Below, piece by piece: positions 15,307 to 26,653 of a stretch of 64,000 nt of DNA (its first letter is position 1; every line of letters begins with the position of its first letter). Under the pieces are notes generated by a model. The model saw nothing but the letters and a program-made list of their open reading frames with translations, was not told where the DNA came from and searched no databases. Location of the stretch: IMG/VR virus record IMGVR_UViG_3300027710_001079, positions 62,001 to 126,000 of that record. One strand, 5' to 3'. This DNA comes from a virus. The translations under genes were made by a program, and so were the position numbers.

Positions 15307-16870
15307 CGAAGATTGTAAGGGGTGTTGCAGAATTAAAAATCTGGTATAATGCTTTTGCTGGCCCGCCTTGTAAGCTGCCCCAGTTAGTGTATCCTGAACC
15401 ACCGTAGTAACTTTCGTTAACTTTCCATGTGCTGGCCGTAGAAGTTGTCCAATTTAAACATTGTTGTTGATTCATCCAAGGCCTTGCCTGTAATACACAA
15501 GCCAGTGCACCTACAACTTGTGGAGCGGCTTGACTAGTGCCAGATATGGCATTTAGATAATAATTAGAATTTCTAGGATCTGCTACAGCAGGATATGCAT
15601 ATGCACTGTTTGCGTAAGCACCCATAATATAATCTCCTGGTGCCCAAATATCTACTCCAGGACCGGTACAACTGAATTCTCTTTTATGCTCGGGATTAAC
15701 CGAAGCAGTTGCAAATGCTGCAATTGCACCGACACAGATTACACCATTAGTACCTGCAGGTGTTGCTCCTCTGTGATAGTAATAAGTAAAACCTGTATAT
15801 TCAGTCCAGTAGTTATTGTAATCAAGACCACCGCTAACATCAATTTTATGACGATCGTTACCGGCAGCAGCCACTACAATAACTCCAGCATTTATACAAC
15901 TTTCTATTTCTGCATTTAGTGCAGGATAGAAATATCCGTGTACACCTATGCCACCTTCGGGGATTCCGATAGTTCCGTATGCAGCAGTAGTAGTTGATAC
16001 TGCATAGTTAGTGTTACGATATCTAATACCTGTTAATCTCGTGTAACTGGAAAAGAAACCAAAACTGCAATTAACAATAGTTGGACGCTTATAGCCAGTT
16101 GCAGGGTCTACAGCTTTGGCTATGTGGAATGCTCTAATAGTTTGCCAGACTTCAAAATCATCTAACAGTCCTAATACCCTATTGTCAGTAATATCACGTT
16201 CTGTAGTAGCACCTGAACCTACAGATCTTAAACTGTAGATATTAGCACCCGGTGCCCAACCTTGTGTGTTACCCGCCGCAATACTCGCACAGTTTGAACC
16301 GTGCCCGTCACAGTCCCCTAAAAACCCGCCGGTGGGTGCCGAAGCAATAATACCATGTTGAGTCCAATCATAATCAATTACTCTACTACCGCCAGTGCCA
16401 TCTGTGTTAACTGCAAATTCTGGATGGTTAGGTTCAACACCTGTATCAATAATAATTATATCAACTCCACCGCCATTTAGATTAAAAGTAAATGGACCAG
16501 TACTAGAACTATATCCTGTTGGAAAATTAGTCACAGTGCTTAGTCCTCTAACTAGTCCCCAATTTTTTGAAGTCTGAAAAGGTTCGATTGATTTGTTAAA
16601 AATACCTGTTCTAATACCTGTTGTTCTTTTCTTAACGCCCATTTCAATAGGGTCTCTATGAACTTCTTTGATCCTAAGATCAGACATCAGTGCCGCTGCT
16701 TCTTCGTCAGTTAACATCACAGTAGAATTGTGCTCACTGTGTGTCATCGGGTTAATGATTTCTACAGCACGTTCTGGAATTGCCTCATCTGAATAATCCG
16801 TAGTTAAATCTGCATGAACGCTGGGCTTATCATTTGGATTTTCAACTACGACATAATATTTTCGTAACAT
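15302..16870 (-). CDS. subtilisin-like serine protease (S8) in the tail-fibre block
   Basis: 522 residues from the ATG at 16870, which has AAGGA six bases upstream; an ATG two codons earlier has no spacer. In the numbering from that earlier ATG, the triad is intact: Asp144 (IIIDTG), His192 (DGHGSNC) and Ser448 (ISGTSQAAP), with the oxyanion Asn340 (AAAGN). The first ~95 residues, including VMLTDEEAAALMSDL, resemble an I9-type inhibitory propeptide. There is no signal peptide. Its place among fibre genes suggests a virion-bound protease that cuts a host surface protein or matures a fibre. Confidence 0.88.
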   Translation of the reverse strand: MLRKYYVVVENPNDKPSVHADLTTDYSDEAIPERAVEIINPMTHSEHNSTVMLTDEEAAALMSDLRIKEVHRDPIEMGVKKRTTGIRTGIFNKSIEPFQTSKNWGLVRGLSTVTNFPTGYSSSTGPFTFNLNGGGVDIIIIDTGVEPNHPEFAVNTDGTGGSRVIDYDWTQHGIIASAPTGGFLGDCDGHGSNCASIAAGNTQGWAPGANIYSLRSVGSGATTERDITDNRVLGLLDDFEVWQTIRAFHIAKAVDPATGYKRPTIVNCSFGFFSSYTRLTGIRYRNTNYAVSTTTAAYGTIGIPEGGIGVHGYFYPALNAEIESCINAGVIVVAAAGNDRHKIDVSGGLDYNNYWTEYTGFTYYYHRGATPAGTNGVICVGAIAAFATASVNPEHKREFSCTGPGVDIWAPGDYIMGAYANSAYAYPAVADPRNSNYYLNAISGTSQAAPQVVGALACVLQARPWMNQQQCLNWTTSTASTWKVNESYYGGSGYTNWGSLQGGPAKALYQIFNSATPLTIFG

Positions 16871-16879
16871 TGACATTCC

Positions 16880-17962
16880 TTACGATATCACTGTTCTATC
16901 AGTGAATAGTCTCCAATTGGCTCCGTCATAGAAACAAGGCTGGCCACCACCCGCTGCATCTACTACATAAAGTATTGCACCTTGCCTTGTAATTGCACCT
17001 AACGCAGATAATTGTGCAGTAGTCGCAGTAGTTAATACAAAAGGACTGTTGACAGTAATTTGTCCAGCAGCACGTAAATTAAGATCGTTACCTGATTGAA
17101 TAGTTGCAGCAGTGCTTACTCCGGTAACCGTTAAAGTTGAGATATACAGAGTTTGAACAGTGTAAGTATTGCCTACTACAGTAACAGCACCGGTTGCACC
17201 TAAATTACCTGTCGCCCCAATTAGACCAGTTGATCCAGTTAGGCCTATTTGACCCGTTGCTCCAGTAATACCAGTGGCACCTGTTGCTCCTCTTAGACCA
17301 GTTGCACCATCTAATCCAGTAGCACCTATTCCGGTAGCACCGGTAGCACCTTGTCTTCCAGAGATTGTAAACGTCCAGTCTGAGTATGTACCAGTTCCGG
17401 TGAATGCAGTGACATTAATTAATAATGTGTTTCCAGTTAAGGTGTTAATAAATCCGCCAAGACCAAATGAGCTATCTGCCCCAACTGGTGTTATCTTTAC
17501 AGAACTACCTGCAACAAATGCAGTTTCGGTGTCAAGTTTATTAAGAACAAATGTTTTAATACCTGTACTGATTGAGTGAGTTGAAGTAGAAGTTAATCCT
17601 TCGTATCCGGCACCACTTGCTCCAATTGCTCCTTGCGGTCCAGTTGCTCCTTGTGGGCCAGTAGCACCAGCAGATCCTGTGCTGCCTTGTGCAGCCGCAG
17701 TTCCAGGAATTCCCTGTACGCCAGTAGCACCAGCAGGCCCTGCTGATCCACTTTGTCCAGTAGCACCTGTAGAACCTGCAAACGCTACAGTTCCGTCTAA
17801 ACCTCTAGGTCCTGTTGCACCCGGAATACCAGTAGCACCGGTTGCACCCCTAGGTAATGGACCTGCAACCCATGCCGTTGATGTACTGTTGTAAACCCAT
17901 AGACTGCCGTTGTAAGTATAAACCTGACCGGCTGTTGGGCTTGATGGAAAATTTATTGCCAT
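16880..17962 (-). CDS. collagen-like tail-fibre protein
   Basis: 360 residues. An N-terminal segment (about 1-38) with VYTYNGSLWVYN leads into Gly-X-Y triplets (about 38-118, mostly GAT, GPQ, GST). A globular beta module follows (about 120-208), then a second triplet run (about 209-262), and a C-terminal domain ending in CFYDGANWRLF. Collagen-like triplets form trimeric rods in phage fibres. The globular module is a near copy of one in the next gene. Confidence 0.8.
   Translation of the reverse strand: MAINFPSSPTAGQVYTYNGSLWVYNSTSTAWVAGPLPRGATGATGIPGATGPRGLDGTVAFAGSTGATGQSGSAGPAGATGVQGIPGTAAAQGSTGSAGATGPQGATGPQGAIGASGAGYEGLTSTSTHSISTGIKTFVLNKLDTETAFVAGSSVKITPVGADSSFGLGGFINTLTGNTLLINVTAFTGTGTYSDWTFTISGRQGATGATGIGATGLDGATGLRGATGATGITGATGQIGLTGSTGLIGATGNLGATGAVTVVGNTYTVQTLYISTLTVTGVSTAATIQSGNDLNLRAAGQITVNSPFVLTTATTAQLSALGAITRQGAILYVVDAAGGGQPCFYDGANWRLFTDRTVIS
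17339..17605 (-). repeat. globular module copy 1 (shared with 19835-20101)
   Basis: About 89 codons starting [10 protein letters not shown] and ending TFTISGRQG. The residues are mostly identical to the copy at 19835-20101, so the two neighbouring fibre genes share a recent duplication or recombination segment. Confidence 0.75.
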
Positions 17963-17965
17963 GTT

Positions 17966-20857
17966 TTATCCTATGTAAGCTACAGACCAGTTATCGTTAG
18001 CATCAAACGACAATGTTCCTACCGTTACTACTACTTTCATTGTGTCGCCTGCTGCTAACTTAGCAATGGTACTAACACCTGCATGGTTCATTGTTGTATT
18101 GGCTCCAAATTCTAACATACATAAAGCTGTAGAACTATTTTTATAAACGATAGCCTGACTGATAGTGCTTGACGAGTTACTGCTTGTTCGCATAACTAAA
18201 TGAGTTGAATATAATCCAGCAACTGGTGCTGTGAATATACCAGTCGATGTATTCAATGAGGTTCCTTGTTGATAATCTACAGTAAAGATAGTATTAGTTA
18301 ATGTAGTTACAGAATTAATGGGTCCTCCAGTACCTTCAACACGGAACGCTGGTCTTGTTGGCATAACAACATTGCCACCAACATGTAAGTTGCCGCCGAT
18401 ACCTGCACCGCCTACTACCTGCAATGCTCCGCTATTTGTTGAAGTTGCACTGGTTGTATTTGTAATAGTAAAGATACTGGTTAACGGATTTGCAATAGCA
18501 CCAGTTGCACCAGCAGGACCGGTCGCACCTGTTAATCCAGTAAATCCTCTTGCACCAGTTAATGTAATAACCCAGTTTGAAAAAGTTCCTACTCCGGATA
18601 CGCTATATGGCGTAATTGCTATATTTGTTCCAGTATACCAATTTATATATGCATCTGCACCAAATGCAAGGTTATCTAATGCAAGTAATCTAACTCTAGA
18701 ATTAGGACCATATGCTGTTTGAGTATTTGCTAAATTTACAGTGAATACCATTGTAGTTGAAGTAAATGCCACACTGCTCGTTGATACTAAGCTAGCAAAC
18801 CCTAAACCAGTAGCACCAAATTGTCCAGTGGCACCTGTTGATCCCCACAATCCAGTAGCACCTGTTGATCCGTGTATTCCAGTTGCACCTGTTGACCCAA
18901 AAGATCCAGTTGCACCTGTTGCACCTGGGCCAGTTGCACCTGTTGCTCCTTCCAATCCGGTTGCACCTGTTGATCCTCTAGAACCTACTGCACCAGTTGA
19001 CCCTTGTAAGCCGGAAGCACCTGTTGATCCAGAAGACCCCTGGAATCCAGTTGCCCCTGTTCCGCCGCTACCAGTAGCACCAGTTCCACCTTGAATACCT
19101 GTAGCACCTGTAGCACCCGACGAGCCTTGAAATCCAATTGGTCCTGTAGCACCTGTAGCACCTGTAGTTCCAGTTAATCCTGTAGCACCTGTAGCACCAA
19201 ACCCTGTTGCTCCGTTTGGTCCAATTTCTCCAGTAGCACCTTGTGCTCCAGTAGCACCAGTAGCACCACTTCCAGTAGCACCTGCAGGACCGGTAGCACC
19301 AGTAGCACCAGTAGCACCAGTACCGCCTTGAGCACCTGTAGCACCAAACCCTGTTGCTCCAGTAGCACCTTGAGCACCAGTTGCACCGATATTTCCCTCA
19401 GTTCCCTGCGGTCCTGTTGATCCTGTGCTGCCTTGCAGACCAGTAGCACCTGTTGATCCAATTTCACCTTGAGCACCTGTTGCTCCTTGGCCCGCAAATG
19501 TTCCAGGAATTCCTTGAACACCAGTAGCACCTTGGAGACCGGTAGATCCAGTAGATCCTTGAGGTCCAGTCGAACCTGTACTGCCTTGTAATCCTGTAGC
19601 ACCAGTTGCACCTGTAGAACCGGTAGAACCAATTTGTCCAGTAGCACCCGTAGCACCTGCACCAGTAGCCCCTTGCGGCCCTGTAGCACCAGTAGAACCA
19701 GTAGAACCAATTTGTCCAGTAGCACCCGTAGCACCTGCACCAGTTGCTCCTTGAGCACCAGTAGCACCTGTTGATCCAATATCACCTTGAGCACCAGTAG
19801 CACCTGCACCAGTTGCTCCTTGAGGTCCAGTTGCACCTGTTGATCCCTGTCTTCCGGAAATTGTAAATGTCCAGTTTGAATATGTACCGGAGCCAGTGAA
19901 CGCAGTTACATTAAGAGATAATGTGTTTCCGGTCAAGGTATTGATAAAGCCACCGAGACCAAAAGTTCCATCAACTCCTACTGGTGTTATCTTTACAGAA
20001 CTACCTACTGTAAATGCAGTTTCAGTTGAAAGTTTATTAAGAACAAATGTTTTAATGCCTGCACTAATTTCATGAGTTGAAGTAGAAGTTAATCCTTCGT
20101 ATCCAGCTCCGGAATCTCCTGCAGGTCCAGTTGCACCTGTTGCACCGTCAACTCCTGGTAATCCGCTTGCCCCAGTAGACCCCATAAAGGCCGCAGTACC
20201 TGGAATACCCTGAGCACCTGTAGCACCTGTTAAACCAGTTGCACCTGGGCCGCCGGTAAATCCTGTAGCACCGGTTGCACCTTGATATCCAGTTGCACCC
20301 GAAGCACCAGCCGCACCAGTTGATCCTGTTTCTCCAACTGATCCTCCTGGGCTTGCTGACACCCAAACCGTTCCATTGTAAGTAAACAGTTGACCTGTTT
20401 CTTGAGTGTCAAGCCACATATCTCCAGCAGCAGCCACTAACGGTCTTGATGTTGAAATTACCGCAGTTAACCTAGGTCCAGTTGCACCAGTTGATCCTCT
20501 AGTGCCAGTTGCACCACGAGCACCTGTTGCACCCATTGAAACTACATTGACTACACCTTCAACGATTTCTAAGCCGTTGCCTACTATAATTGTTCCTAGA
20601 GTAGAAGTAGTTGCAGTAGTAGCTACAGTTGTTACATTTAAAAATCCTTCTTGGTCAACATTTAAGCCATCGCCAATTTTAATCCCACCAATAGTGCTGG
20701 TAGTTGCAGTTGACACATTAAATGTGACTAGTTCATTATTAATGAATTCGCCTAACTGTCCTACAGTCATTTGTTTTGTTAGGTTGCCATCAGCAACAGG
20801 CATACTAGTTGCCGTTGTTATTGAACCAATAACAGGTAGATTACTAATGGTACTCAT
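17966..20857 (-). CDS. large collagen-like tail-fibre protein
   Basis: 963 residues. The N-terminal module [10 protein letters not shown] is shared with the next fibre gene. Triplets begin near residue 109, are broken by a TYNGTVWVS segment and by the duplicated globular module (about 253-341), and continue as a very long GAT/GST/GPQ rod to about residue 695. A third, diverged module (about 697-785) and a beta-rich tip (about 800-963) follow. It is almost certainly a trimeric fibre. It overlaps the upstream fibre gene by four bases. Confidence 0.82.
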   Translation of the reverse strand: MSTISNLPVIGSITTATSMPVADGNLTKQMTVGQLGEFINNELVTFNVSTATTSTIGGIKIGDGLNVDQEGFLNVTTVATTATTSTLGTIIVGNGLEIVEGVVNVVSMGATGARGATGTRGSTGATGPRLTAVISTSRPLVAAAGDMWLDTQETGQLFTYNGTVWVSASPGGSVGETGSTGAAGASGATGYQGATGATGFTGGPGATGLTGATGAQGIPGTAAFMGSTGASGLPGVDGATGATGPAGDSGAGYEGLTSTSTHEISAGIKTFVLNKLSTETAFTVGSSVKITPVGVDGTFGLGGFINTLTGNTLSLNVTAFTGSGTYSNWTFTISGRQGSTGATGPQGATGAGATGAQGDIGSTGATGAQGATGAGATGATGQIGSTGSTGATGPQGATGAGATGATGQIGSTGSTGATGATGLQGSTGSTGPQGSTGSTGLQGATGVQGIPGTFAGQGATGAQGEIGSTGATGLQGSTGSTGPQGTEGNIGATGAQGATGATGFGATGAQGGTGATGATGATGPAGATGSGATGATGAQGATGEIGPNGATGFGATGATGLTGTTGATGATGPIGFQGSSGATGATGIQGGTGATGSGGTGATGFQGSSGSTGASGLQGSTGAVGSRGSTGATGLEGATGATGPGATGATGSFGSTGATGIHGSTGATGLWGSTGATGQFGATGLGFASLVSTSSVAFTSTTMVFTVNLANTQTAYGPNSRVRLLALDNLAFGADAYINWYTGTNIAITPYSVSGVGTFSNWVITLTGARGFTGLTGATGPAGATGAIANPLTSIFTITNTTSATSTNSGALQVVGGAGIGGNLHVGGNVVMPTRPAFRVEGTGGPINSVTTLTNTIFTVDYQQGTSLNTSTGIFTAPVAGLYSTHLVMRTSSNSSSTISQAIVYKNSSTALCMLEFGANTTMNHAGVSTIAKLAAGDTMKVVVTVGTLSFDANDNWSVAYIG
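19835..20101 (-). repeat. globular module copy 2 (shared with 17339-17605)
   Basis: The second copy of the ~89-codon module, also starting [10 protein letters not shown], with scattered substitutions relative to copy 1. Confidence 0.75.
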
Positions 20858-23394
20858 TTAACTAAACACTCCACAATGCCTGATCCGCTTTCTAACGCAA
20901 ATGCAAATGGCTGTCGACCATTGCTTTCTGTGCTGCCTTTGCCATCCATGTACGGCCAAATAGGTTCTCCTTTTAACACGTATCCTTCTACCTTAACTGG
21001 TACACGCCCAGTTAAAGCAATGTATGTACCGCCTTCTAATTCGCTGTTCATCATGTATGCAGGCTTGCCGGACACTACGCCAATAACATAACAGTCGCTA
21101 GTAGTTATTGCAGTAACTTCTGCAACACCGCCTATCATCATAACTGTACCAACTGAGTATTCCTGGTCTGCTAGATACTTTTCTGCCAAGTCAGCATATA
21201 CTGCAACAGTAGCAGTTCCTCTAAAGAATGATCCTCTAATATCGCCCAAGTCATCTCTTGCAACAATTGTGGCAGTAATATTATCTTCATATCCTTTTGC
21301 AAAATAACTAAACCCGCCTACATACGGTACAATTTCTAAAGCTGCTGCCTGTGCATTACTCGCACCAGTAGCACCAGTTAAACCATCAGCACCAGTAGCA
21401 CCTTGAGCCCCAGTAGCACCAGTTGATCCTTGAGCACCAGTTGCACCTGTAGCACCATCAAATCCAGCCGGTCCGGTAGAGCCCGACAACCCGGTAGCAC
21501 CCGAACTACCAGTAAGTCCAATAGGTCCTTCTGGTCCTGTAGCCCCCATAGCTCCGGTTGCACCTGTAGAACCGATTGGACCAGTTGCACCATCTGGGCC
21601 AGTTGCACCGGTTGATCCCATTACACCTTCTGCTCCAGTAGCACCAGTTGAACCTGATGGGCCAGTAGCACCAGTTATAGGACCAACGCTGATTACAGAA
21701 GCATCGTTTAGTGTAAATTCAATTATGGTATTGCTAGAAGTTAGAGTAGCAGTAGTAATATATTTTCCAGCAGGACCAGTAGCACCAGTTGCTCCAGAAG
21801 CTCCTTGGTTGCCCTGTGTTCCAACTGCTCCGGTAGCTCCTGCAGGACCAGTTGCACCTGTAGCACCAGTAGTTCCTGGTATGCTAGGTCCTTCTGCTCC
21901 GGTAGCACCTGCAGGGCCTGTTGCACCTGTAGCACCAGTAGCACCTGTAGTACCTAATGGACCGGTAGCACCTGTGCTGCCCTGCAACCCTGTAGCACCT
22001 GTAGCACCAGTTGCTCCGATGGCACCTGTGGCACCTGTAGCACCTTGGCCAGTAGCACCTGTAGCACCTGGCTCGCCTTGGTTACCAGTTGCACCTGTTG
22101 ATCCTGTAGCACCAATACCAGTTGCACCCGTTGCACCTAACTCTCCCTGAATACCAGTTGCACCCGTTGCACCGTCTCCGCCAATTGGCCCAGTTGAGCC
22201 AGTAGCACCGTCTGGACCAGTTGCACCTTCAGCACCGGTAGCACCTGTAGCACCTAATCCAGTTGATCCTTGCGGCCCAGTTGCACCAGTTGCTCCTCGA
22301 AGGCCTGTTGCACCAGTTGCACCGAAGTTACCTGTAGCACCTGTTGATCCTAACGGACCAGTAGCACCTGTTGTGCCTAAGTCACCAGTTGGTCCTTGAA
22401 TACCTGTAGCACCAGTAGCACCAAAATTTCCAGTTGCACCAGTACCACCGACTGATCCAGTTGCACCCGGACTGCCGATACCAGTTGAACCAGTTGATCC
22501 TTGTCCTGTAGCACCTGTGGCCCCAGCACCGCCAAATGGTGCACCTGCACTCCAGTTACCATCTCCGTTTTGTTTGATATATAACGTGCCAGTACCTAGT
22601 TCTAAGAATGCAAAACCGAACGGCCTATCATCATACTGACTTCTTTCATCATACGGAGTTGGCCAATATCCTACAGCATCAATAACAAACGGTTGTCCAA
22701 TCTCACCAGTAGCACCTGTAGATCCTTCACCAGTAGCACCTGTAGCACCAATAGGACCAGTTGAACCAGTGCCACCTTGTCCTGCAAATGTTCCAGCAAT
22801 ACCAGTTGCACCTTGTAGGCCAGTAGCACCGGTTGATCCTTGAGCACCAGTTGCACCAGTACCGCCTTGTCCGGGAATACCTTGCGGCCCAGTTGAACCA
22901 GTGCCACCTTGGAATGCTGCTACTCCGGGAATTCCTTGGAGTCCTGTTGCACCTTGCTCGCCAGTTGCACCTTGGGCACCTGTAGAACCAGTAGCACCGC
23001 TGCCTGTAGCACCTTGACTACCTGTAGCACCTGCACTGCCAGCAGGACCTTGAGATCCAGTAGCACCAGTAGCACCCATAAACGCAGCAGTGCCCGGAAT
23101 ACCTTGCGGCCCGGTTGCACCAGTTCCTCCTGGATATCCTATATCACCTTTTGGACCTGTAGACCCAGTTGAACCGTCTTGACCTGTTGCACCAGTTGAT
23201 CCGCTGCCCGTAGCACCTCGTAATCCAATTGGTCCAGTAGCACCGCTTGCACCTACCGCGGTCTCTCTACTAAAAAATGTTCCTAATGTTTCTACAGTTG
23301 TATAGTATGTTTGTCTGGTAGAAGTATCTGCTACTGGTATCAGAACAGCATTGGTTAGTGTGTTTAACGGTGGTAAATTACTTATTGTGCTCAT
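20854..23394 (-). CDS. large collagen-like tail-fibre protein with shared C-terminal domain
   Basis: 846 residues. An N-terminal module ([10 protein letters not shown], about 1-48) is followed by triplet rods (about 48-225 and 285-695), split by a globular insert starting [13 protein letters not shown] (about 230-275). The last ~110 residues (from ADLAEKYL) closely resemble the end of the 2155-residue fibre, including an [15 protein letters not shown] core. That domain may be a trimerising or receptor-binding tip. Confidence 0.82.
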   Translation of the reverse strand: MSTISNLPPLNTLTNAVLIPVADTSTRQTYYTTVETLGTFFSRETAVGASGATGPIGLRGATGSGSTGATGQDGSTGSTGPKGDIGYPGGTGATGPQGIPGTAAFMGATGATGSQGPAGSAGATGSQGATGSGATGSTGAQGATGEQGATGLQGIPGVAAFQGGTGSTGPQGIPGQGGTGATGAQGSTGATGLQGATGIAGTFAGQGGTGSTGPIGATGATGEGSTGATGEIGQPFVIDAVGYWPTPYDERSQYDDRPFGFAFLELGTGTLYIKQNGDGNWSAGAPFGGAGATGATGQGSTGSTGIGSPGATGSVGGTGATGNFGATGATGIQGPTGDLGTTGATGPLGSTGATGNFGATGATGLRGATGATGPQGSTGLGATGATGAEGATGPDGATGSTGPIGGDGATGATGIQGELGATGATGIGATGSTGATGNQGEPGATGATGQGATGATGAIGATGATGATGLQGSTGATGPLGTTGATGATGATGPAGATGAEGPSIPGTTGATGATGPAGATGAVGTQGNQGASGATGATGPAGKYITTATLTSSNTIIEFTLNDASVISVGPITGATGPSGSTGATGAEGVMGSTGATGPDGATGPIGSTGATGAMGATGPEGPIGLTGSSGATGLSGSTGPAGFDGATGATGAQGSTGATGAQGATGADGLTGATGASNAQAAALEIVPYVGGFSYFAKGYEDNITATIVARDDLGDIRGSFFRGTATVAVYADLAEKYLADQEYSVGTVMMIGGVAEVTAITTSDCYVIGVVSGKPAYMMNSELEGGTYIALTGRVPVKVEGYVLKGEPIWPYMDGKGSTESNGRQPFAFALESGSGIVECLVK

Positions 23395-23397
23395 CTT

Positions 23398-26127
23398 TTA
23401 TTCAACTAGTAGTGCGTTTCCGTCAGAGTCAGTAATAATGATACCGTCTGGACCAGCCAGCACATTTAATGGTTGTACATCATCAACATTCTTAATTGGG
23501 AACTTGAGATATTTATCGCCACTGTAATCTAGTGTTTGATCAATAATTAATCTGTCAACTTCGAAATCAATTAATTTAAAGTCAAATCCATTGAGCTCAA
23601 TCTTTCTTTTAATTTTATAACCTTCACCAGGCAACGCATAACAAATTGGCATTGCTTTAATAAAGCCTAACGGTGCTCCAGTTGCCTGTTGAATAGTTCT
23701 CATAAATCTAGGACGTAAATATTCGTCTACTTTAATAGTTTTGCCGTATATTTGAACGCTTTCGAGACTATTTTGCCAGTTTTCGATGCTATTACTGTAT
23801 AAATTGACCAGCCCCTGATTAATTAAGAAACTGATATTATCGGGACTTTTTCCTAACATATTGCTTTGACTGTCAATAATATCAACATATACTAGATCGT
23901 AAACATAATTTCCCTGCTCATCTTCTGCAGGAATTGTTTTTACATCTCCAAAGTAAAATCTTTTGTTGTAAAAATAATTCTGTAGCCCTACTACATACTC
24001 AGCTAAGTTTAATCTTTCAATTCCGTATTCTAAAGTCATTCGAATATCTTTTTGTAAACCAAATGCAGGGTCTGCTGGGCGATATAATACTTTAGGATCA
24101 AATACATCTCTGTTATTAATAAAATCTCTGTAGACTTTTCGGCGTTGGCGTGCCATAAATGGACGCATATACACACTGCTAAACGGAGTAGGATCATTAT
24201 CACCGATAAGAATTGTAAACTCTTGATCAATTGTTGCTAGTCGATAAGCATTAGTAGCTTCTACGGTGAACGTATATGCACGATCAAAGGTAGTTCCGCC
24301 ACCGTCAATGGTAAATTCTGTAGGTTGATAGTAATCAACTTCAGTAGTTCCACCATAAGGAATTTTTCCTACAATACTTCCGTCATTCTTAAATTCTAAA
24401 CCTGCAGGCAATTCACCTTCTACAAACCTATATTGAATTCCTAAGTCAGGTAAATTCTCATGTTGTGCTACTACTGATAGCTCGCTTTGATATCCTGCTG
24501 CAATTGTACCTACGGTGGATGTAGTAATCCATTGTAAATCGGTGTTTACACTGCCTTGTAGTCTTAATTGAAATACTCTATCGCTTTTACTTTGATCTCC
24601 AGTTTTGGGATCAGTTTTAATCATCCTAATAGTAAATTTGTAATCTTCACTATATGCAGGTATGTATGGAATTTGTCCGTATAAGTCTCCGGACGTTTCA
24701 TTTAAATTAAATCCAGGCGGCTTTTGACTCTCACTTCCAATGAATAGAATAGTGTTGTCTGGAATGTCGTCTCTTAATGTAGTGTCGTATACTACAGTAT
24801 CGCCTACAAGTACAGGACTGTGTTTAATACCAATCACACACGTTGAAGTAGTTCCTGTTACTGAACTAATTGTATAAGTGGTATCGTATATTGCATCAGG
24901 TACATATGTGTCTAATCTAAGTAATTGTCCAACTTGAGGTAAGCTAGACACACTCTTTAAATGTACTTCACTCATACCGGCACGATTATACTTAGGCAAA
25001 AAGTCTGCACTTTCCCAAGTTGTCCCGTTCCAGACATAGCTGACAGTTTCATCTAATACATTGTACAAATCACCGATAGTATTAACTAATGGCAATTCGG
25101 CAAATGTATCAACTACACCTCTTACAGTTACAGGAAGACCACTAGGTCCGGTATTATACTGAGTATCAGCAATTGCTCGAACTTCTGGATTTACACTGAT
25201 ATTATCCCAAATCCAATTAACTGCACCTAGTTCGGGGTGCGGATCGTATGTTTGTATCCTAACAATTTGATAGTTAGCAGCACGACGAATACCTAAGTTT
25301 GCTGGACTTAACCAAGCTGGTGCATACAAGTAACTGTCTCCTGCTTGGAAACATCTTGCATCTGCTGAAATATACCCTGTGTCTGCACGTAAACTGTTTA
25401 CGTCAACTACTTGCAATTTAAATAATTTACGACTACTATTGAAACCGTCAGTTGCAGTTACATAGAATTGATAAATTTTCTTAATGTACTTTGGACGATT
25501 AGTTTTATTTTCAATAATGAAAGCACTATCATACGGATAACGATCATATTTTTCAGTATCATATCCGTTACCTGAAACGCCGACTGGCTCTTCTTGCACA
25601 GTTATCTCGTCAATGATACCAGTTAGTCTACCGTCTTCGTTCAGTTTTATTCCTTTAGGTAGTTGTCCGTCACCGTCTGCAATATAATACCTTAGTTTCA
25701 TATTTTCAAACAAGACATTGGCTACTGCGGACAATTGATAATCTACAATATGTTCGTTGACTGCAAAGCACTCACCGCTAGTTCCTACTGCTAAAAATCC
25801 ACTAGGAGTTACCCAGACTGGATCTTGATTACTAGTTACATCTACTGAAAAAGTACGGTCAGCTACACCCTGTGCATTTTTTGCACGAACTACAAATTGA
25901 CTTCTAATTGTAGAAGGTACACTCATAGGGTTTCCAATAATAAACCCAGTTGTAGTAGTTGATGTAGCGGTAGTTACTAATTGTAAAACCATTCCGTCTG
26001 GAAGCTTCCCGCTGATAACACTAAATGTAGATCCGGTGCCTTCGACTGAAAATGGTATATTAACAGCAGTTCGTTCTGTTAACGTGCCCAGGAACCCCGC
26101 ATTGGTAATCCATACTGGTGCTGTCAT
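23398..26127 (-). CDS. tail structural protein with putative Ig-like repeats
   Basis: 909 residues. Repeats of the type ...G.LPDGM/LPKGIKLNEDGRLTGI/LPAGLEFKNDGSIVGKIP match the He_PIG putative Ig fold, with at least four copies over residues ~20-640. The last ~240 residues are different: YMRPFMARQRRKVYRDF, then a folded region ending in IIITDSDGNALLVE. Likely a baseplate-to-fibre connector or a large fibre. It lies between two fibre genes in the same operon. Confidence 0.7.
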   Translation of the reverse strand: MTAPVWITNAGFLGTLTERTAVNIPFSVEGTGSTFSVISGKLPDGMVLQLVTTATSTTTTGFIIGNPMSVPSTIRSQFVVRAKNAQGVADRTFSVDVTSNQDPVWVTPSGFLAVGTSGECFAVNEHIVDYQLSAVANVLFENMKLRYYIADGDGQLPKGIKLNEDGRLTGIIDEITVQEEPVGVSGNGYDTEKYDRYPYDSAFIIENKTNRPKYIKKIYQFYVTATDGFNSSRKLFKLQVVDVNSLRADTGYISADARCFQAGDSYLYAPAWLSPANLGIRRAANYQIVRIQTYDPHPELGAVNWIWDNISVNPEVRAIADTQYNTGPSGLPVTVRGVVDTFAELPLVNTIGDLYNVLDETVSYVWNGTTWESADFLPKYNRAGMSEVHLKSVSSLPQVGQLLRLDTYVPDAIYDTTYTISSVTGTTSTCVIGIKHSPVLVGDTVVYDTTLRDDIPDNTILFIGSESQKPPGFNLNETSGDLYGQIPYIPAYSEDYKFTIRMIKTDPKTGDQSKSDRVFQLRLQGSVNTDLQWITTSTVGTIAAGYQSELSVVAQHENLPDLGIQYRFVEGELPAGLEFKNDGSIVGKIPYGGTTEVDYYQPTEFTIDGGGTTFDRAYTFTVEATNAYRLATIDQEFTILIGDNDPTPFSSVYMRPFMARQRRKVYRDFINNRDVFDPKVLYRPADPAFGLQKDIRMTLEYGIERLNLAEYVVGLQNYFYNKRFYFGDVKTIPAEDEQGNYVYDLVYVDIIDSQSNMLGKSPDNISFLINQGLVNLYSNSIENWQNSLESVQIYGKTIKVDEYLRPRFMRTIQQATGAPLGFIKAMPICYALPGEGYKIKRKIELNGFDFKLIDFEVDRLIIDQTLDYSGDKYLKFPIKNVDDVQPLNVLAGPDGIIITDSDGNALLVE

Positions 26128-26128
26128 A

Positions 26129-26653
26129 TTATAACCTAAACAAACTTACTTGAGCACGCCACGAAATTACATTAGTAGCAGTCAGTCCAGAAACATTATA
26201 GGCCTGGACTCTAACTCGATTGTCATAAATTGATGTATCTACAATATCCCAGTTTGCATTGCTAGTACTACCATTTTCGAACAAGCTCACAATTCCTGTG
26301 CCCAACACATGACTTGTAGTACTGTTCCACGTTACCATATAGCTGCTTCCAGAATCTTGTGTATCAGTAGTCTGATTCTCGGCTAGGATATCTATGCTGG
26401 CACCCCTGTATATTCTTTTATCAAATTCAAAAAGTTGTACAGCCGTAGAGTTGTCTCCTGGTAAGGTAAATGTTCCTCCGAATGATTGTAATTCAATGGC
26501 AGGAACTTCACCGCTGTCACTAATAACAACAGATGATGTACTGGAACTTTGAACTTGTGCAAAGTTTTGATTAATTTTGTGGAATGCTACTCGGAGACTG
26601 TCACCGTCTCCTTTGTTTGCACTTGTTCCAGTGTTGATGTATTGTAATGCCAT
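26129..26653 (-). CDS. short fibre-associated protein
   Basis: 174 residues. The start YINTGTSANKGDGDSLRVAFHKINQNFAQV is a version of the N-terminal module of the 2155-residue fibre, so both may attach to the same baseplate site. The remainder is beta-rich. Start and upstream stop overlap as TAATG. Confidence 0.65.
   Translation of the reverse strand: MALQYINTGTSANKGDGDSLRVAFHKINQNFAQVQSSSTSSVVISDSGEVPAIELQSFGGTFTLPGDNSTAVQLFEFDKRIYRGASIDILAENQTTDTQDSGSSYMVTWNSTTSHVLGTGIVSLFENGSTSNANWDIVDTSIYDNRVRVQAYNVSGLTATNVISWRAQVSLFRL

Noticed and set aside
17274-22150. Several plus-strand reading frames rich in Pro/Val/Ala (for example 18741-19094, 21725-22150)
   Set aside because: They are the reverse complement of Gly-Ala-Thr codons of the collagen-like genes, which keep the opposite frame open. 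No ribosome sites.
16880-23394. Dense short repeats that look like a CRISPR array
   Set aside because: The periodicity is nine bases per Gly-X-Y triplet within long open frames; there are no regular unique spacers.
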